A stretch of 51,782 bases of DNA. Source: Kiloniellaceae bacterium (GTDB lineage Bacteria; Pseudomonadota; Alphaproteobacteria; Kiloniellales; Kiloniellaceae). The DNA lies in NCBI GenBank assembly GCA_021776195.1, contig JAJFGK010000135.1:1-51782 (forward strand). Reading direction: 5' to 3'. The notes under the pieces were generated by a model. That model had not been told where the DNA came from. It saw only the letters and a list, made by a program, of their open reading frames with translations, and searched no databases. Each line of letters begins with the position of its first letter. Position 1 is the first letter of the stretch. Shown here one piece after another: positions 20,459 to 31,589 of this stretch. A program made the translations under genes and the position numbers.

Positions 20459-21333
20459 CTAGCTCTTCATCGCGGCCAGCATGGTTTCTCCCAGGGCCGC
20501 CGGGGAGGCCGCCATATGGAAACCGGCCGACTTCAAGGCCTCGATCTTGTCGCCGGCACCGCCCTTGCCACCGGAGATGATGGCGCCGGCATGGCCCATG
20601 CGGCGCCCCGGCGGGGCCGTCACGCCGGCAATAAAGCCGCAGATCGGCTTTTTGACGGCGGCTGCCCGGTAAAACTCGGCGGCGTCCTCCTCGGCGCTGC
20701 CGCCGATCTCGCCGATCATGATGATGCCCTCGGTCTCGGGGTCGGCCAGAAACATCTCCAGGCAGTCGATGAAGTTGGTTCCGTTGATCGGGTCGCCGCC
20801 AATCCCAATGCAGGTCGACTGGCCGAGACCGGCGGCGGTGGTCTGCGCCACGGCCTCGTAGGTCAGGGTACCGGACCGCGAGACCACGCCGATCTTGCCG
20901 CGCTGGTGGATGTGGCCCGGCATGATGCCGATCTTACATTCCTCCGGGGTGATGACACCGGGGCAGTTGGGCCCGATCAGACGGGTCCGGCCGCCGGACA
21001 AGGCGCGTTTGACCTTCAGCATGTCGATCACCGGGATACCCTCGGTAATGCAGACCGCCAGCTCGACCCCGGCGTCGACCGCCTCAAGGATCGCGTCGGC
21101 GGCAAAGGGCGGCGGCACATAGATCGCCGAGGCATCGGCCCCGGTCTTGGCGACCGCATCCGCCACGGTATCGAAAACCGGCAGGTCGAGATGGGTTGAC
21201 CCACCCTTGCCCGGGGTAACGCCGCCGACCATCCGGGTGCCGTAGGCAATTGCCTGTTCGGAGTGGAAGGTGCCCTGGGAGCCCGTGAATCCCTGGCAGA
21301 TCACTTTGGTGTTCTTGTCGACCAGCACCGCCA

Positions 21334-21334
<1 letters not shown>
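20459..21334 (-). CDS. sucD: Succinyl-CoA synthetase alpha subunit
   Basis: A 291-aa subunit that carries the phosphohistidine and binds CoA, making ATP or GTP from succinyl-CoA. CoA-binding motif [16 protein letters not shown] is near the N-terminus, and the active-site His lies in [14 protein letters not shown]. The ATG at 21334 overlaps the sucC stop by one base (TGATG), so the two are translationally coupled. Length matches the family. Confidence 0.97.
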
Positions 21335-22530
<1,196 letters not shown>

Positions 22531-22809
22531 CGCTTTCCAATCTTGCGGGAATGGAGACCAATAGTGTGGGAACCAAGGCAGTCTTGGAACAAGCCGTCTT
22601 TCCCCCCGATACCGGGCTCCTGTTCGATCCCCTGGCGCCGGCTAGCCGACGATAGGACCCTAGGGGCGCCGGATTAAGAAACGGTCACTACCATGCCGGG
22701 CCGCTTGACCAAGAGTAACATTCCGCCCCTGGAGCGCAACAGCTTCCCACCCCGGCCGGCAGAAAATCGGCAGGATATCTCCAGAAGAGCCCAGGACGAG
22801 CGGCCATTT

Positions 22810-24125
<1,316 letters not shown>

Positions 24126-25736
24126 ATGCCAGCCGAAACGAAAGACGCATATCTCGATCATTTGAAGACCTGTGTAACCGAAGGCCGTCTCGACCGGCGC
24201 GGATTCATGAACGGCGCCCTGGCCACCGGATTGACGGTCACCGCCGCGACCGCGCTCTACAGCAAGGCCGCCAAGGCCGCGCCCAAGAAGGGCGGCACCT
24301 TCAAGCTGGGCATGGATGACGGCAACACCACCGACAGTCTGGATCCGGCGACCACCGAATCCACCTACATGATCACCATGAGCCACACGATCCGGAACTT
24401 CCTCACCGAGATCACCCCGGAGAACGTGGTCGGCCCCGAACTGGCCGAGTCCTGGGAGGCATCGGCCGACGCCGCGAGCTGGACCTTCAAACTGCGCAAG
24501 GGCGTCGAGTTCCACAACGGCAAGTCCTTCGACGCCAACGATGTGGCCGCGACCCTGAACTATCATCGCGGCGAGGACACCAAGTCGGCGGCCAAGGCGC
24601 TGCTCGAATCGGTGGAGGAAATCAACGTCGATGACAGCCACACCGTCACGATCAAGTTGAAAGCCGGCAGCGCTGACTTCCCTTACGTCCTGACCGATTA
24701 CCACCTGACCATGCTGCCCTCCGACAGCGAGGGCAAGGTGACCTGGGAGGGCGGTGTCGGGACCGGCGGCTATGTCCTCGAGGAACACGAGCCCGGCGTG
24801 CGCTCCTACCTCAAGCGTTTCGAGAACTACTTCAAAGAGGACAAGGCCAACTTCGACGACGTCGAGGTTCTCTCGATCGCCGACGTGAACGCCCGCCAGA
24901 CCGCGCTGACCACCGGCGACATCGACGCCATGAGCGAGGTCGACCTCAAGACCGTGAAGCTTTTGGGGCGCAACCCCGACGTCAACATCATCGAGGTCCC
25001 GAGCGGCACCCACATCACCATGCCGATGTTCACCGACGTCGCGCCCTTCGACAACAACCACGTCCGCCTCGCCCTGAAGTACGGCATGGACCGCCAACAG
25101 GCGCTCGACAAGATCGTCAAGGGTCACGGCACTCTGGGCAACGACCACCCGATCGGCGCGGTCCTGCCCTATCACGCCGCCGAGCTGGAGCAGCGTCAGT
25201 ACGATCCCGACAAGGCCAAGTTCCATCTCAAGCAGGCCGGCCTGGACTCGCTCACGGTGTCGCTCTCGACCTCGGACACGCCCTTCCCGGGCGCCGTCGA
25301 TCTGGCGATCCTCTTCCAGGAAACGGCTTCCAAGGGCGGCATCAAGCTCGATGTCGTGCGCGAGCCGAACGATGGCTACTGGTCGAACGTCTGGCTCAAC
25401 AAGCCCTTCTGCGTCGTCTCCTGGGGCCAGCGCCCGACCCCGGACGTGATGTTCTCCCTGGCCTACGCGGCCGACGCGGCCTGGAACGAATCGCACTTCA
25501 AGCACGAGCGTTTCAACCAGCTTCTGGTCATGGCCCGCGCCGAGCTCGACGACACCAAGCGCGGCGAGATGTACTTCGAGATGCAGCAGATCATGCGCGA
25601 CGAGGGCGGCACCATTGTTCCCTTCTTCCGCAACTACGTCTACGCGGCACGCTCCAACATCGGAACGCCCGAACAGCTCTCCGGCAACTGGGCCCTCGAC
25701 GGCGCCCGCGCCATGGAGCGCTGGTGGATGGCCTGA
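24126..25736 (+). CDS. ABC transporter substrate-binding protein (dipeptide/oligopeptide type), Tat-exported
   Basis: A 536-aa periplasmic solute-binding protein of the SBP_bac_5 (DppA/OppA) class. A twin-arginine signal (LDRRGFMNGAL, then a hydrophobic stretch) indicates Tat export. The mature part begins with FKLGMDDGNTTDSLDPA, then ELAESWEASADAASWTFKLRKGVEF, characteristic of the family. The ATG at 24126 has AGAGGAGA just upstream. No permease or ATPase gene is nearby, so it is an orphan binding protein that must use a transporter encoded elsewhere. Its ligand is unknown. It is followed by a strong terminator. Confidence 0.92.
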   Translation: MPAETKDAYLDHLKTCVTEGRLDRRGFMNGALATGLTVTAATALYSKAAKAAPKKGGTFKLGMDDGNTTDSLDPATTESTYMITMSHTIRNFLTEITPENVVGPELAESWEASADAASWTFKLRKGVEFHNGKSFDANDVAATLNYHRGEDTKSAAKALLESVEEINVDDSHTVTIKLKAGSADFPYVLTDYHLTMLPSDSEGKVTWEGGVGTGGYVLEEHEPGVRSYLKRFENYFKEDKANFDDVEVLSIADVNARQTALTTGDIDAMSEVDLKTVKLLGRNPDVNIIEVPSGTHITMPMFTDVAPFDNNHVRLALKYGMDRQQALDKIVKGHGTLGNDHPIGAVLPYHAAELEQRQYDPDKAKFHLKQAGLDSLTVSLSTSDTPFPGAVDLAILFQETASKGGIKLDVVREPNDGYWSNVWLNKPFCVVSWGQRPTPDVMFSLAYAADAAWNESHFKHERFNQLLVMARAELDDTKRGEMYFEMQQIMRDEGGTIVPFFRNYVYAARSNIGTPEQLSGNWALDGARAMERWWMA

Positions 25737-25762
25737 CCGGCAACCGACCGATCCAAGTCTTC

Positions 25763-25792
25763 GGGGCGCGGCATGGAGCCGCGCCCCTTTTT
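25763..25792 (+). terminator. Rho-independent terminator
   Basis: GGGGCGCGGC (25763-25772) pairs perfectly with GCCGCGCCCC (25778-25787) around ATGGA, followed by TTTTT. It lies 26 bases after the binding-protein stop and isolates that gene from the DUF1445 gene. Confidence 0.9.
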
Positions 25793-25892
25793 CCTTGCGC
25801 CGGTGGATCGGAGGTAACGGAACAGGTCCGGCCATGGTACCCTTCTTGAACGGGGGACCGTCCTTGCCGTGATACCGTGAGGTGTTTCGTAA

Positions 25893-26717
25893 ATGACCGA
25901 GATCGCAGCAGCGTTTGCCCCCGACAGTTTCGCCGATCCGTCGGCGGCGCGCCGCGCCATTCGCACCGGCGCCTATGACGGCTCCACCGCTGGCCTGGCG
26001 CCGGGCTATACCCAGGGCAACCTGGCCATCCTGCCGGCCGACCTGGCCCTCGACTTCCTGCGCTACTGCCAGCGCAATCCCAAGCCCTGCCCGGTGATCG
26101 GCCTGTCCGAGACCGGCGATCCGTCCCTGCCCACGCTCGGCCGCGACATCGATATTCGCAGCGACGTCCCGAGCTACAATATCTACCGCGACGGCGAACT
26201 GACCGAGACCGCAAGCGATATCCGCGATCTCTGGCGGGACGACTTCGTCGCCTTCGTTCTCGGCTGCTCCTATTCGTTCGAGCAGGCCCTGGTCGAGGGT
26301 GGCGTGCCCCTGCGCCATATCGACGAGGAACTGACCGTCTCGATGTACCGCACCACGATCGAGACCCAGCCGGCCGGGCGTTTTGCCGGCGGCATGGTGG
26401 TGTCGATGCGGCCCATGACCGCGCGCAACGCCATCCGCGCCGTCGAGATCACCGCGCGATTTCCCCACACCCACGGCGCTCCGGTGCATCTCGGCGATCC
26501 ATCGCAGATCGGCATCGCCGACATCGCGCGGCCCGATTGGGGCGACGCCCAACGGATCGAGGACGACGAGTTGCCGGTCTTCTGGGCCTGTGGGGTGACG
26601 CCGCAAAACGCGATTCGGCTGGCCAAGCCCGAGATCTGCATCACCCACACGCCCGGCCGGATGCTGATCACCGACCTGCCCAGCGCCTTCGACAGCCGCC
26701 TGGAAGACGCGGGTTGA
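25893..26717 (+). CDS. DUF1445 / YcsI-family putative hydro-lyase
   Basis: A 274-aa protein of the DUF1445 (UPF0317, YcsI) family. Family features seen are [20 protein letters not shown] near the start, [11 protein letters not shown], the [12 protein letters not shown] segment, [19 protein letters not shown] and the closing [16 protein letters not shown] related domain occurs in mammalian D-glutamate cyclase, so an amino-acid lyase or cyclase role is plausible. The ATG at 25893 has GAGGT 8 bases upstream. It stands alone and converges on the metallohydrolase gene 18 bases away. Confidence 0.85.
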   Translation: MTEIAAAFAPDSFADPSAARRAIRTGAYDGSTAGLAPGYTQGNLAILPADLALDFLRYCQRNPKPCPVIGLSETGDPSLPTLGRDIDIRSDVPSYNIYRDGELTETASDIRDLWRDDFVAFVLGCSYSFEQALVEGGVPLRHIDEELTVSMYRTTIETQPAGRFAGGMVVSMRPMTARNAIRAVEITARFPHTHGAPVHLGDPSQIGIADIARPDWGDAQRIEDDELPVFWACGVTPQNAIRLAKPEICITHTPGRMLITDLPSAFDSRLEDAG

Positions 26718-26735
26718 TCGAACGGACCAAACCCG

Positions 26736-27620
26736 CTAACGCCCGTCCCGCAGCCAGGCCGCCTTGTCGAAGGCCACGTTGTCGCCGAAGAAGTGGACGG
26801 CCCGGTCGAGCTTGTCGAGATCGGCGATGCGGTAGAGATGGGTCGGCCCCTTGATCAGCATCTTCTCGGGATAGGCCTCGACCCAGGCATCGGCGGTTTG
26901 CAGCGTGCTTTGGCGCTGCACCACATCCCAGATGTAGTAGTGATGCGGGATGACCACCCGGGGCTTCAGGCGCGCGATGATCGAGGCCACGTGGACATGA
27001 CCCATCACGTGCTGCGAGGCGTCGACCGGCAGCAGGGCGATGTCGATGGCGCCGAGAGCCTTCCAGATATCGTCGGGCGGGTCGTGTCGGTTGTCGCCCC
27101 AATGGACGATCCTGAGGCCGCCGGTCTCGACCAGGAGGAGGCAGTGATCCCACGAGCGCGGATTGTCCGGCGGCTCCACGTCGGTGCCGTGGAACAGCTT
27201 GTGGATCTTCTTGAAATCGTAGATCGCGCAGCTCGAATCGACCGCGTGCTTGTCGGCGAAGCCGGTGATGGTCATGTCGCCGAAGCGATACTGACCGATC
27301 AGGCGGTCGGGCAGGACATGGGCGTCGAGGCGGTGCAGCGCGTCGTGATCGAAGTGCGCATGGGTCGAACAGCCGATATCCACGGGGACGACGGGGAAGT
27401 CGTGAAAGTACCAGTCCCACTTGCGCGAGGGGTGGTTGCGCCAGGGATCGATCATTACGCTGACACCCTTGGGCGAGGTGATGCGAAAAGCTGAGCTGCC
27501 GAAATAGGCGATCTCCACCGGGCCGTCCTTGGCCGGCGAGCTGTCGGCCTGCAGCTCGATCATGCGGTTGTGGTTGGAGGTCATCTGCCAGACGTTCAGC
27601 CCGGTATCGATATCGACCAT
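26736..27620 (-). CDS. MBL-fold metallohydrolase (UlaG-like)
   Basis: A 294-aa metallo-beta-lactamase-fold hydrolase. The metal motif is STHAHFDHDALHRL; further ligands are likely in HWGDNRHD and in VIPHHYYIW. Its layout (short strand GSSAFRITSPKGVSVMIDPW, then the metal motif) is that of UlaG-type lactonases. It starts 31 bases after dctM with GGGAGGA upstream of the ATG, so it belongs to the TRAP operon. A role in hydrolysing an imported lactone or ester is inferred from this position. Confidence 0.85.
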   Translation of the reverse strand: MVDIDTGLNVWQMTSNHNRMIELQADSSPAKDGPVEIAYFGSSAFRITSPKGVSVMIDPWRNHPSRKWDWYFHDFPVVPVDIGCSTHAHFDHDALHRLDAHVLPDRLIGQYRFGDMTITGFADKHAVDSSCAIYDFKKIHKLFHGTDVEPPDNPRSWDHCLLLVETGGLRIVHWGDNRHDPPDDIWKALGAIDIALLPVDASQHVMGHVHVASIIARLKPRVVIPHHYYIWDVVQRQSTLQTADAWVEAYPEKMLIKGPTHLYRIADLDKLDRAVHFFGDNVAFDKAAWLRDGR

Positions 27621-27651
27621 CGCCGATCCTCCCTACCCCACGAATTTGGCG

Positions 27652-28938
27652 TCAATAGAACTGATCCGGCAGCCAGGTGGCAACCTGGGGAAACAGCAAG
27701 AGCACGGCGATCAGGGCGAACATGGCACAGAGGAACGGCAGGGCGCCGATACTGACGTCGCTGAACTTGCCGCCGCGCGCGCGGATGCCGTGCACCACAT
27801 AAAGATTGATTCCGATCGGCGGCGTGATCAGGGCCGCCTCCATCAGCACGGTGATCATGATGCCGAACCAGATCGGATCGAAGCCCATGTGAACGACGAT
27901 GGGAAAGACCACCGGGATGGTGGTCAGCATCATCGAGAGGGTTTCCATGAACATGCCGAGCACGATGTAAAAGCAAACGATCACCAGCATGGTCTCCATC
28001 GCCGACCAGCCGAGGGTCTCGATGGTCTCCAAGATGGCCTGGGTAACGCCCATGAAGCCGAGCACGAAGTTGAGAAAGACCGCGGCCAGGATGATCAGCA
28101 TGATCATCGCGCTCGACTTCATGGTGCCCTCGAAGGCCTCCCTCAGCATGGTCGTGTTCAGCGCCTTGTTCCAGGCCGCGATGATCAATGCGAAGACGAC
28201 GCCGATGGAGGCCGCCTCGGTGGGCGTGGCGATGCCGGCGTAGATCGAGCCGACCACGGCGACGAAAAGCAGGATCGGCGGCAGCAGATCCGGCAGGACT
28301 CGGATCCGTTCGGACCAACTGGTCTGGACCCTCTCACCGCCCCAGGCCGGCTTGTGGAGACAGGTCACGGCGATCACCGCCATGAACAGCAAGGCCAGCA
28401 CCAGACCCGGCAGGATGCCCGCGAGATAGAGTTCGGGCACCGAGGAATCGGTCAGAAGACCGTAAATGATCAGGTTGATCGAGGGCGGGATCAGAATGCC
28501 CAGGGTGCCGCCGGCCGCCAGGGATCCGAGGAACAGGCTCTCGTTGTAGCGGTGCTTTTGGATTTCCGGGTAGGCGACGGTCCCGACCGTGGCGGCGGTG
28601 GCGACACTGGAGCCCGACGAGGCCGCGAAGATCGCCGAGGACCCGATGTTGGCGTGCATCAGGCCGCCCGGCAGCCACGACAGCCACTGGATGACCGCGT
28701 TGTACATGCGCAGGGCGATGCCCGCGCGCAGGACGATCTCGCCCAGCAGGATGAACATCGGGATGGCCACCAGGATGTACTCGATGGACTGTTCCCAGAC
28801 GAAGTCGCCGAGCATCAGCGAACGCCGGCCCCGCGCGAAGACCTCGTCCAGGGTCAGGCTCAGAATCCCCAGCACGGCGGCGACCGGCACCGCCGCGGCG
28901 ACCAGGGCGAGGAGGATGACGACGATCAGAAGAGGCAT
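27652..28938 (-). CDS. dctM: TRAP transporter large permease (DctM)
   Basis: A 428-aa membrane protein with about 11-12 hydrophobic segments. It is the main sodium-coupled channel subunit of a tripartite (TRAP) uptake system. Family features include GEIVLRAGIALRMYNAV, ANIGSSAIFAASSGSSVATAATVG (the conserved Ser/Ala-rich re-entrant loop) and the closing TPPIGINLYVVHGI. It is co-transcribed with dctP and dctQ upstream and the metallohydrolase downstream. Confidence 0.95.
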   Translation of the reverse strand: MPLLIVVILLALVAAAVPVAAVLGILSLTLDEVFARGRRSLMLGDFVWEQSIEYILVAIPMFILLGEIVLRAGIALRMYNAVIQWLSWLPGGLMHANIGSSAIFAASSGSSVATAATVGTVAYPEIQKHRYNESLFLGSLAAGGTLGILIPPSINLIIYGLLTDSSVPELYLAGILPGLVLALLFMAVIAVTCLHKPAWGGERVQTSWSERIRVLPDLLPPILLFVAVVGSIYAGIATPTEAASIGVVFALIIAAWNKALNTTMLREAFEGTMKSSAMIMLIILAAVFLNFVLGFMGVTQAILETIETLGWSAMETMLVIVCFYIVLGMFMETLSMMLTTIPVVFPIVVHMGFDPIWFGIMITVLMEAALITPPIGINLYVVHGIRARGGKFSDVSIGALPFLCAMFALIAVLLLFPQVATWLPDQFY

Positions 28939-28979
28939 GACGCGGTCGCGGGATTGGAAGTCAAAAGGTCAGCCATGAT

Positions 28980-29546
28980 CTAAAGATGGACCTCGTCGGA
29001 GATCTCTTCCTGGACCGACTTCACGCCCGCGATGCGGCCGATGGTCGGCCAGTCCCGCCGGACCAGCGCGACCAGACCGTAGAGGGTCAGAAAGGCCAGA
29101 CTGAGCAGGAAGAAAGCGAGCCCCGAGAGCCAGAAGATCTGCGGGATCCACAGCGGTGTGGCGAGCGTCGTCTGGGCCGTCGAGTTGTACTCGACGTTCT
29201 CCAGGAACATGCCCAGGGCGTTCACGGTCAGGAGATAGATGTAATAGAGCAGCAAGATCAGCCCGAGCAGGTCGAGCAGCGCTTTCGATTTGACGCCCAG
29301 CAGATTGTAGAGCGCGTCAATGCGGATGTTGGCGCGGGTAAAGAGACAGTAGGAATAGGCCCAGGTCGTGCTGGCGGCAAAGATGTAGCCGCTGATCTCG
29401 TCCGAGCCGCTGATCGTGATGCCGAACAGTTTTCGCGCGAAGACATCCAGCGTCACCATGATAGCCGACAGCATCAGGGCCAGACCGCCGCACCACACCG
29501 CGACGCGCGACACGGCGAGGAACTTGGCATGGATGGCGGGGAACAT
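28980..29546 (-). CDS. dctQ: TRAP transporter small permease (DctQ)
   Basis: A 188-aa protein with four hydrophobic segments, the small membrane subunit of the TRAP system. Family features are FARKLFGITISGSDEISGY, followed by the paired TM segments and WIPQIFWLSGLAFFLLSLA. The ATG at 29546 is preferred because AGGAAGGGG lies about 10 bases upstream; an ATG at 29576 has no such site and would add 10 residues. It lies 41 bases before dctM. Confidence 0.9.
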   Translation of the reverse strand: MFPAIHAKFLAVSRVAVWCGGLALMLSAIMVTLDVFARKLFGITISGSDEISGYIFAASTTWAYSYCLFTRANIRIDALYNLLGVKSKALLDLLGLILLLYYIYLLTVNALGMFLENVEYNSTAQTTLATPLWIPQIFWLSGLAFFLLSLAFLTLYGLVALVRRDWPTIGRIAGVKSVQEEISDEVHL

Positions 29547-29594
29547 GCGTGCGGCACCCCTTCCTGGATCGGCCATCGCCGCGCGGACAACCTA

Positions 29595-29621
29595 TACCAA
29601 GGGTAACTGTACCAATGGTAC
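29595..29621. promoter_or_regulatory. Tandem palindromic 11-mers between dctP and dctQ
   Basis: TACCAAGGGTA (29595-29605) and TACCAATGGTA (29610-29620) differ by one base, and the second lies within the perfect dyad GTACC-AAT-GGTAC (29609-29621). Their centres are 15 bases apart. They look like paired operator half-sites or an intercistronic processing element, just before dctQ. Confidence 0.4.
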
Positions 29622-29663
29622 GGCCCGCGCGGCGCGGCGGATTGGGGTTTCGGGACCCGGGGC

Positions 29664-30734
29664 CTATTCCTTCGCGGTCATTCCGACGATCTTGCCGATG
29701 GTGGCGTTCCACTCCTCGGCGCAGGCTTGGCCGCAGCGTTCGGCCCAGCGCTTCAGGACCACATTCTCGGCGATGTCAGCCAGCATGGCCTGATCGGCCG
29801 CCGAGGGCGTGATCGGCACCATGCCGCCGGGCTCGCCCTTGTCGCAGGGGCCGGCGGCGTTGCAGTCCATGCCCTTCTGGTCGAGGCTGTTCTCGAAGGC
29901 CCAGATTTCGTCCTCGAGCTTCTTGGCCTCGTCCTGGATCAGGTTTTGCGTTTCGGCGTTGAGGCTGTTCCAGGTGTCCAGGTTGATGGCCGTGAAGGTC
30001 GCCGCGTAGCCGACCCGGACCCGGATGTTGTGGGTCACCACCTGCCACCATTTCGCATTGTAGGCCGGCATGGTGCCGGTGATGCCGCAGTCCGCCACGC
30101 CTTTTTGCAGCGCCGGGACGACCTCGGCGAAGGCGATGGTCACGGCACTGGCATTCAGGCCCTCGATGAAATCGCCCAGGGTGCGGCTATAGGTGCGGAT
30201 CTTCTTGCCGGCCAGGTCCTTGAGCGACACCTCGGTGACGTTCCGGTCGCCCAGATTGCACCAGAGCTGCTGGCTCGGGAAGGTGTAGATGTTGATCAGC
30301 TTGGCGTTGTATTTCTCCGCCACCTCGCGCTCGATGATCGGGCGATAGGCGTTCACCGCCTTGCGGTAGGTTTCGTAGTCCTGGATGACCCCGGCCAGGT
30401 CGATGCCTTCCAGCGCCGGGCTCGCCTTGGCGCTATAGGAGGTCAGGGCGTGGACCGCGTCATAGGCGCCCTTCTTCAGGCCCGACATGACCTCGTAGCC
30501 CTTGATGCCGAGTTCGGTATAGGGCTTGGCGTTGGCGGTCAGCTTGCCACCAGAGGCCGCCGGAAGCCGTTCGTTCCAGAATTTGCTCTCGAACTCCTTC
30601 CAGTTTTCCAAAAAGCCCCAGGTGCCAACAGTCTCGAAGCGATACTCCTGAATTTCCGCTGCTGCCGGCGGCACCGCAGTCGCGATCGTGCCAGTCGCCA
30701 CCGCGACCGCAGTCATCAAAAATTTCTTGTACAT
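29664..30734 (-). CDS. dctP: TRAP transporter substrate-binding protein (DctP)
   Basis: A 356-aa periplasmic binding protein. A Sec signal peptide ends near PPAAAEIQE. The family's carboxylate-binding Arg is expected in GKKIRTYSRTLGDFI. It carries QLWCNLGDRNVTEVS and an unusual Cys-containing C-terminal loop (MDCNAAGPCDKGEPGG) plus two further cysteines (RCGQACAEEW), which could form disulfides. The ligand is unknown, but an organic acid is typical. First gene of the operon dctP-dctQ-dctM-MBL. Confidence 0.93.
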   Translation of the reverse strand: MYKKFLMTAVAVATGTIATAVPPAAAEIQEYRFETVGTWGFLENWKEFESKFWNERLPAASGGKLTANAKPYTELGIKGYEVMSGLKKGAYDAVHALTSYSAKASPALEGIDLAGVIQDYETYRKAVNAYRPIIEREVAEKYNAKLINIYTFPSQQLWCNLGDRNVTEVSLKDLAGKKIRTYSRTLGDFIEGLNASAVTIAFAEVVPALQKGVADCGITGTMPAYNAKWWQVVTHNIRVRVGYAATFTAINLDTWNSLNAETQNLIQDEAKKLEDEIWAFENSLDQKGMDCNAAGPCDKGEPGGMVPITPSAADQAMLADIAENVVLKRWAERCGQACAEEWNATIGKIVGMTAKE

Positions 30735-30802
30735 ATCAAGTCTCCCTGTTGAGCATTCTACTTTGTGTAGATTTTTGGATATTGCCGTGAGGCCCCTGCA
30801 CA

Positions 30803-30820
30803 GTGTCTCGGGTCAGACAC
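30803..30820. promoter_or_regulatory. Inverted repeat upstream of dctP
   Basis: GTGTCT (30803-30808) and AGACAC (30815-30820) form a perfect dyad with a 6-base spacer, 69 bases before the dctP start. It is a good candidate operator for a dimeric regulator of the TRAP operon. No regulator gene lies beside it. Confidence 0.4.
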
Positions 30821-30851
30821 TTACGCACAAGTTTATTCAGGCTGACCCAAT

Positions 30852-31574
30852 CTATTGGACAAGCAAATCTACGTGATCGTCATGGCGCGCGGCGGCGTCC
30901 ATCGTGAGACGCTGCAGGTCGACGAAGATCCCGGAGGTGATGGCGGCATGGAGCGTCTCCCAGCCTTCCGGCTGCGCGGCAATCTGGTCATAGATCCCGC
31001 GCGGCACACGCAGGGCCTCGACCATCGCCTCGCTCCGCGGCTCGACCCAGAACATGACCAGGGCATCGTCTTCCAGTGCCGCCAGGCGCAGCTCGTTGCC
31101 TGTGGCGAAGGGCATGGAGTCCTGGCTTCGCAGCAGGGCGATCTTGACCAGTTCGAGCAGGGCGTCGTCCAGGCCCGCCTCGGCTGCCACCAGCTTTTCC
31201 GCCAGGCCCCACCAGCCGAACGCCACCCGCGGCGCGATGTCCCGTCCGATCTCCCGGGCGGTTCCGGGAGCCGAGGCGCCATAGGCATCGCCGAACAGGC
31301 TCAGCGCTTCGGCCTCCAGGGCCGCCCAGTCGCCGATCCGCGCGACCGGATGGACGGTGAGCCACTGGCTGCGGCCGATGTCCAGGTAGTTGAACTGCGG
31401 CGCGAGGCGGAAGACGGTCTCGCAGGCCGCGCAGGCTGAGCTTTGAAAGCTGCCGTCGAGGATCGCCGCGCGCAGCTCGGGGCTGCGGCCGGCGTTGACG
31501 CTGCCGCAGGCCTCGAAATCCACCTGCTCGCCGCAGGCGGGGCAGGCAAGCTGCACGGTCTCGAACATCGACAT
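30852..31574 (-). CDS. CpXC domain-containing protein
   Basis: A 240-aa soluble protein. The N-terminus has two Cys-x-x-Cys pairs, LACPACGEQVDF and SACAACETVFR, matching the CpXC zinc-ribbon-like domain (residues about 8-55). The rest is a helical domain of unknown function that includes FGWWGLAEKLV. CpXC proteins have no established function. It starts 15 bases after the HELGH-containing gene, and its AGGAAGGGG ribosome-binding site overlaps that gene's stop, so the two form an operon and probably act together. Confidence 0.78.
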   Translation of the reverse strand: MSMFETVQLACPACGEQVDFEACGSVNAGRSPELRAAILDGSFQSSACAACETVFRLAPQFNYLDIGRSQWLTVHPVARIGDWAALEAEALSLFGDAYGASAPGTAREIGRDIAPRVAFGWWGLAEKLVAAEAGLDDALLELVKIALLRSQDSMPFATGNELRLAALEDDALVMFWVEPRSEAMVEALRVPRGIYDQIAAQPEGWETLHAAITSGIFVDLQRLTMDAAARHDDHVDLLVQ

Positions 31575-31589
31575 GGTGCCGCCCCTTCC

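Noticed and set aside
27529..28983. 484-codon plus-strand frame opposite dctM, rich in His, Asp, Gln and Arg
   Set aside because: Antisense of a TRAP permease; such charged shadows are typical opposite hydrophobic coding sequence.
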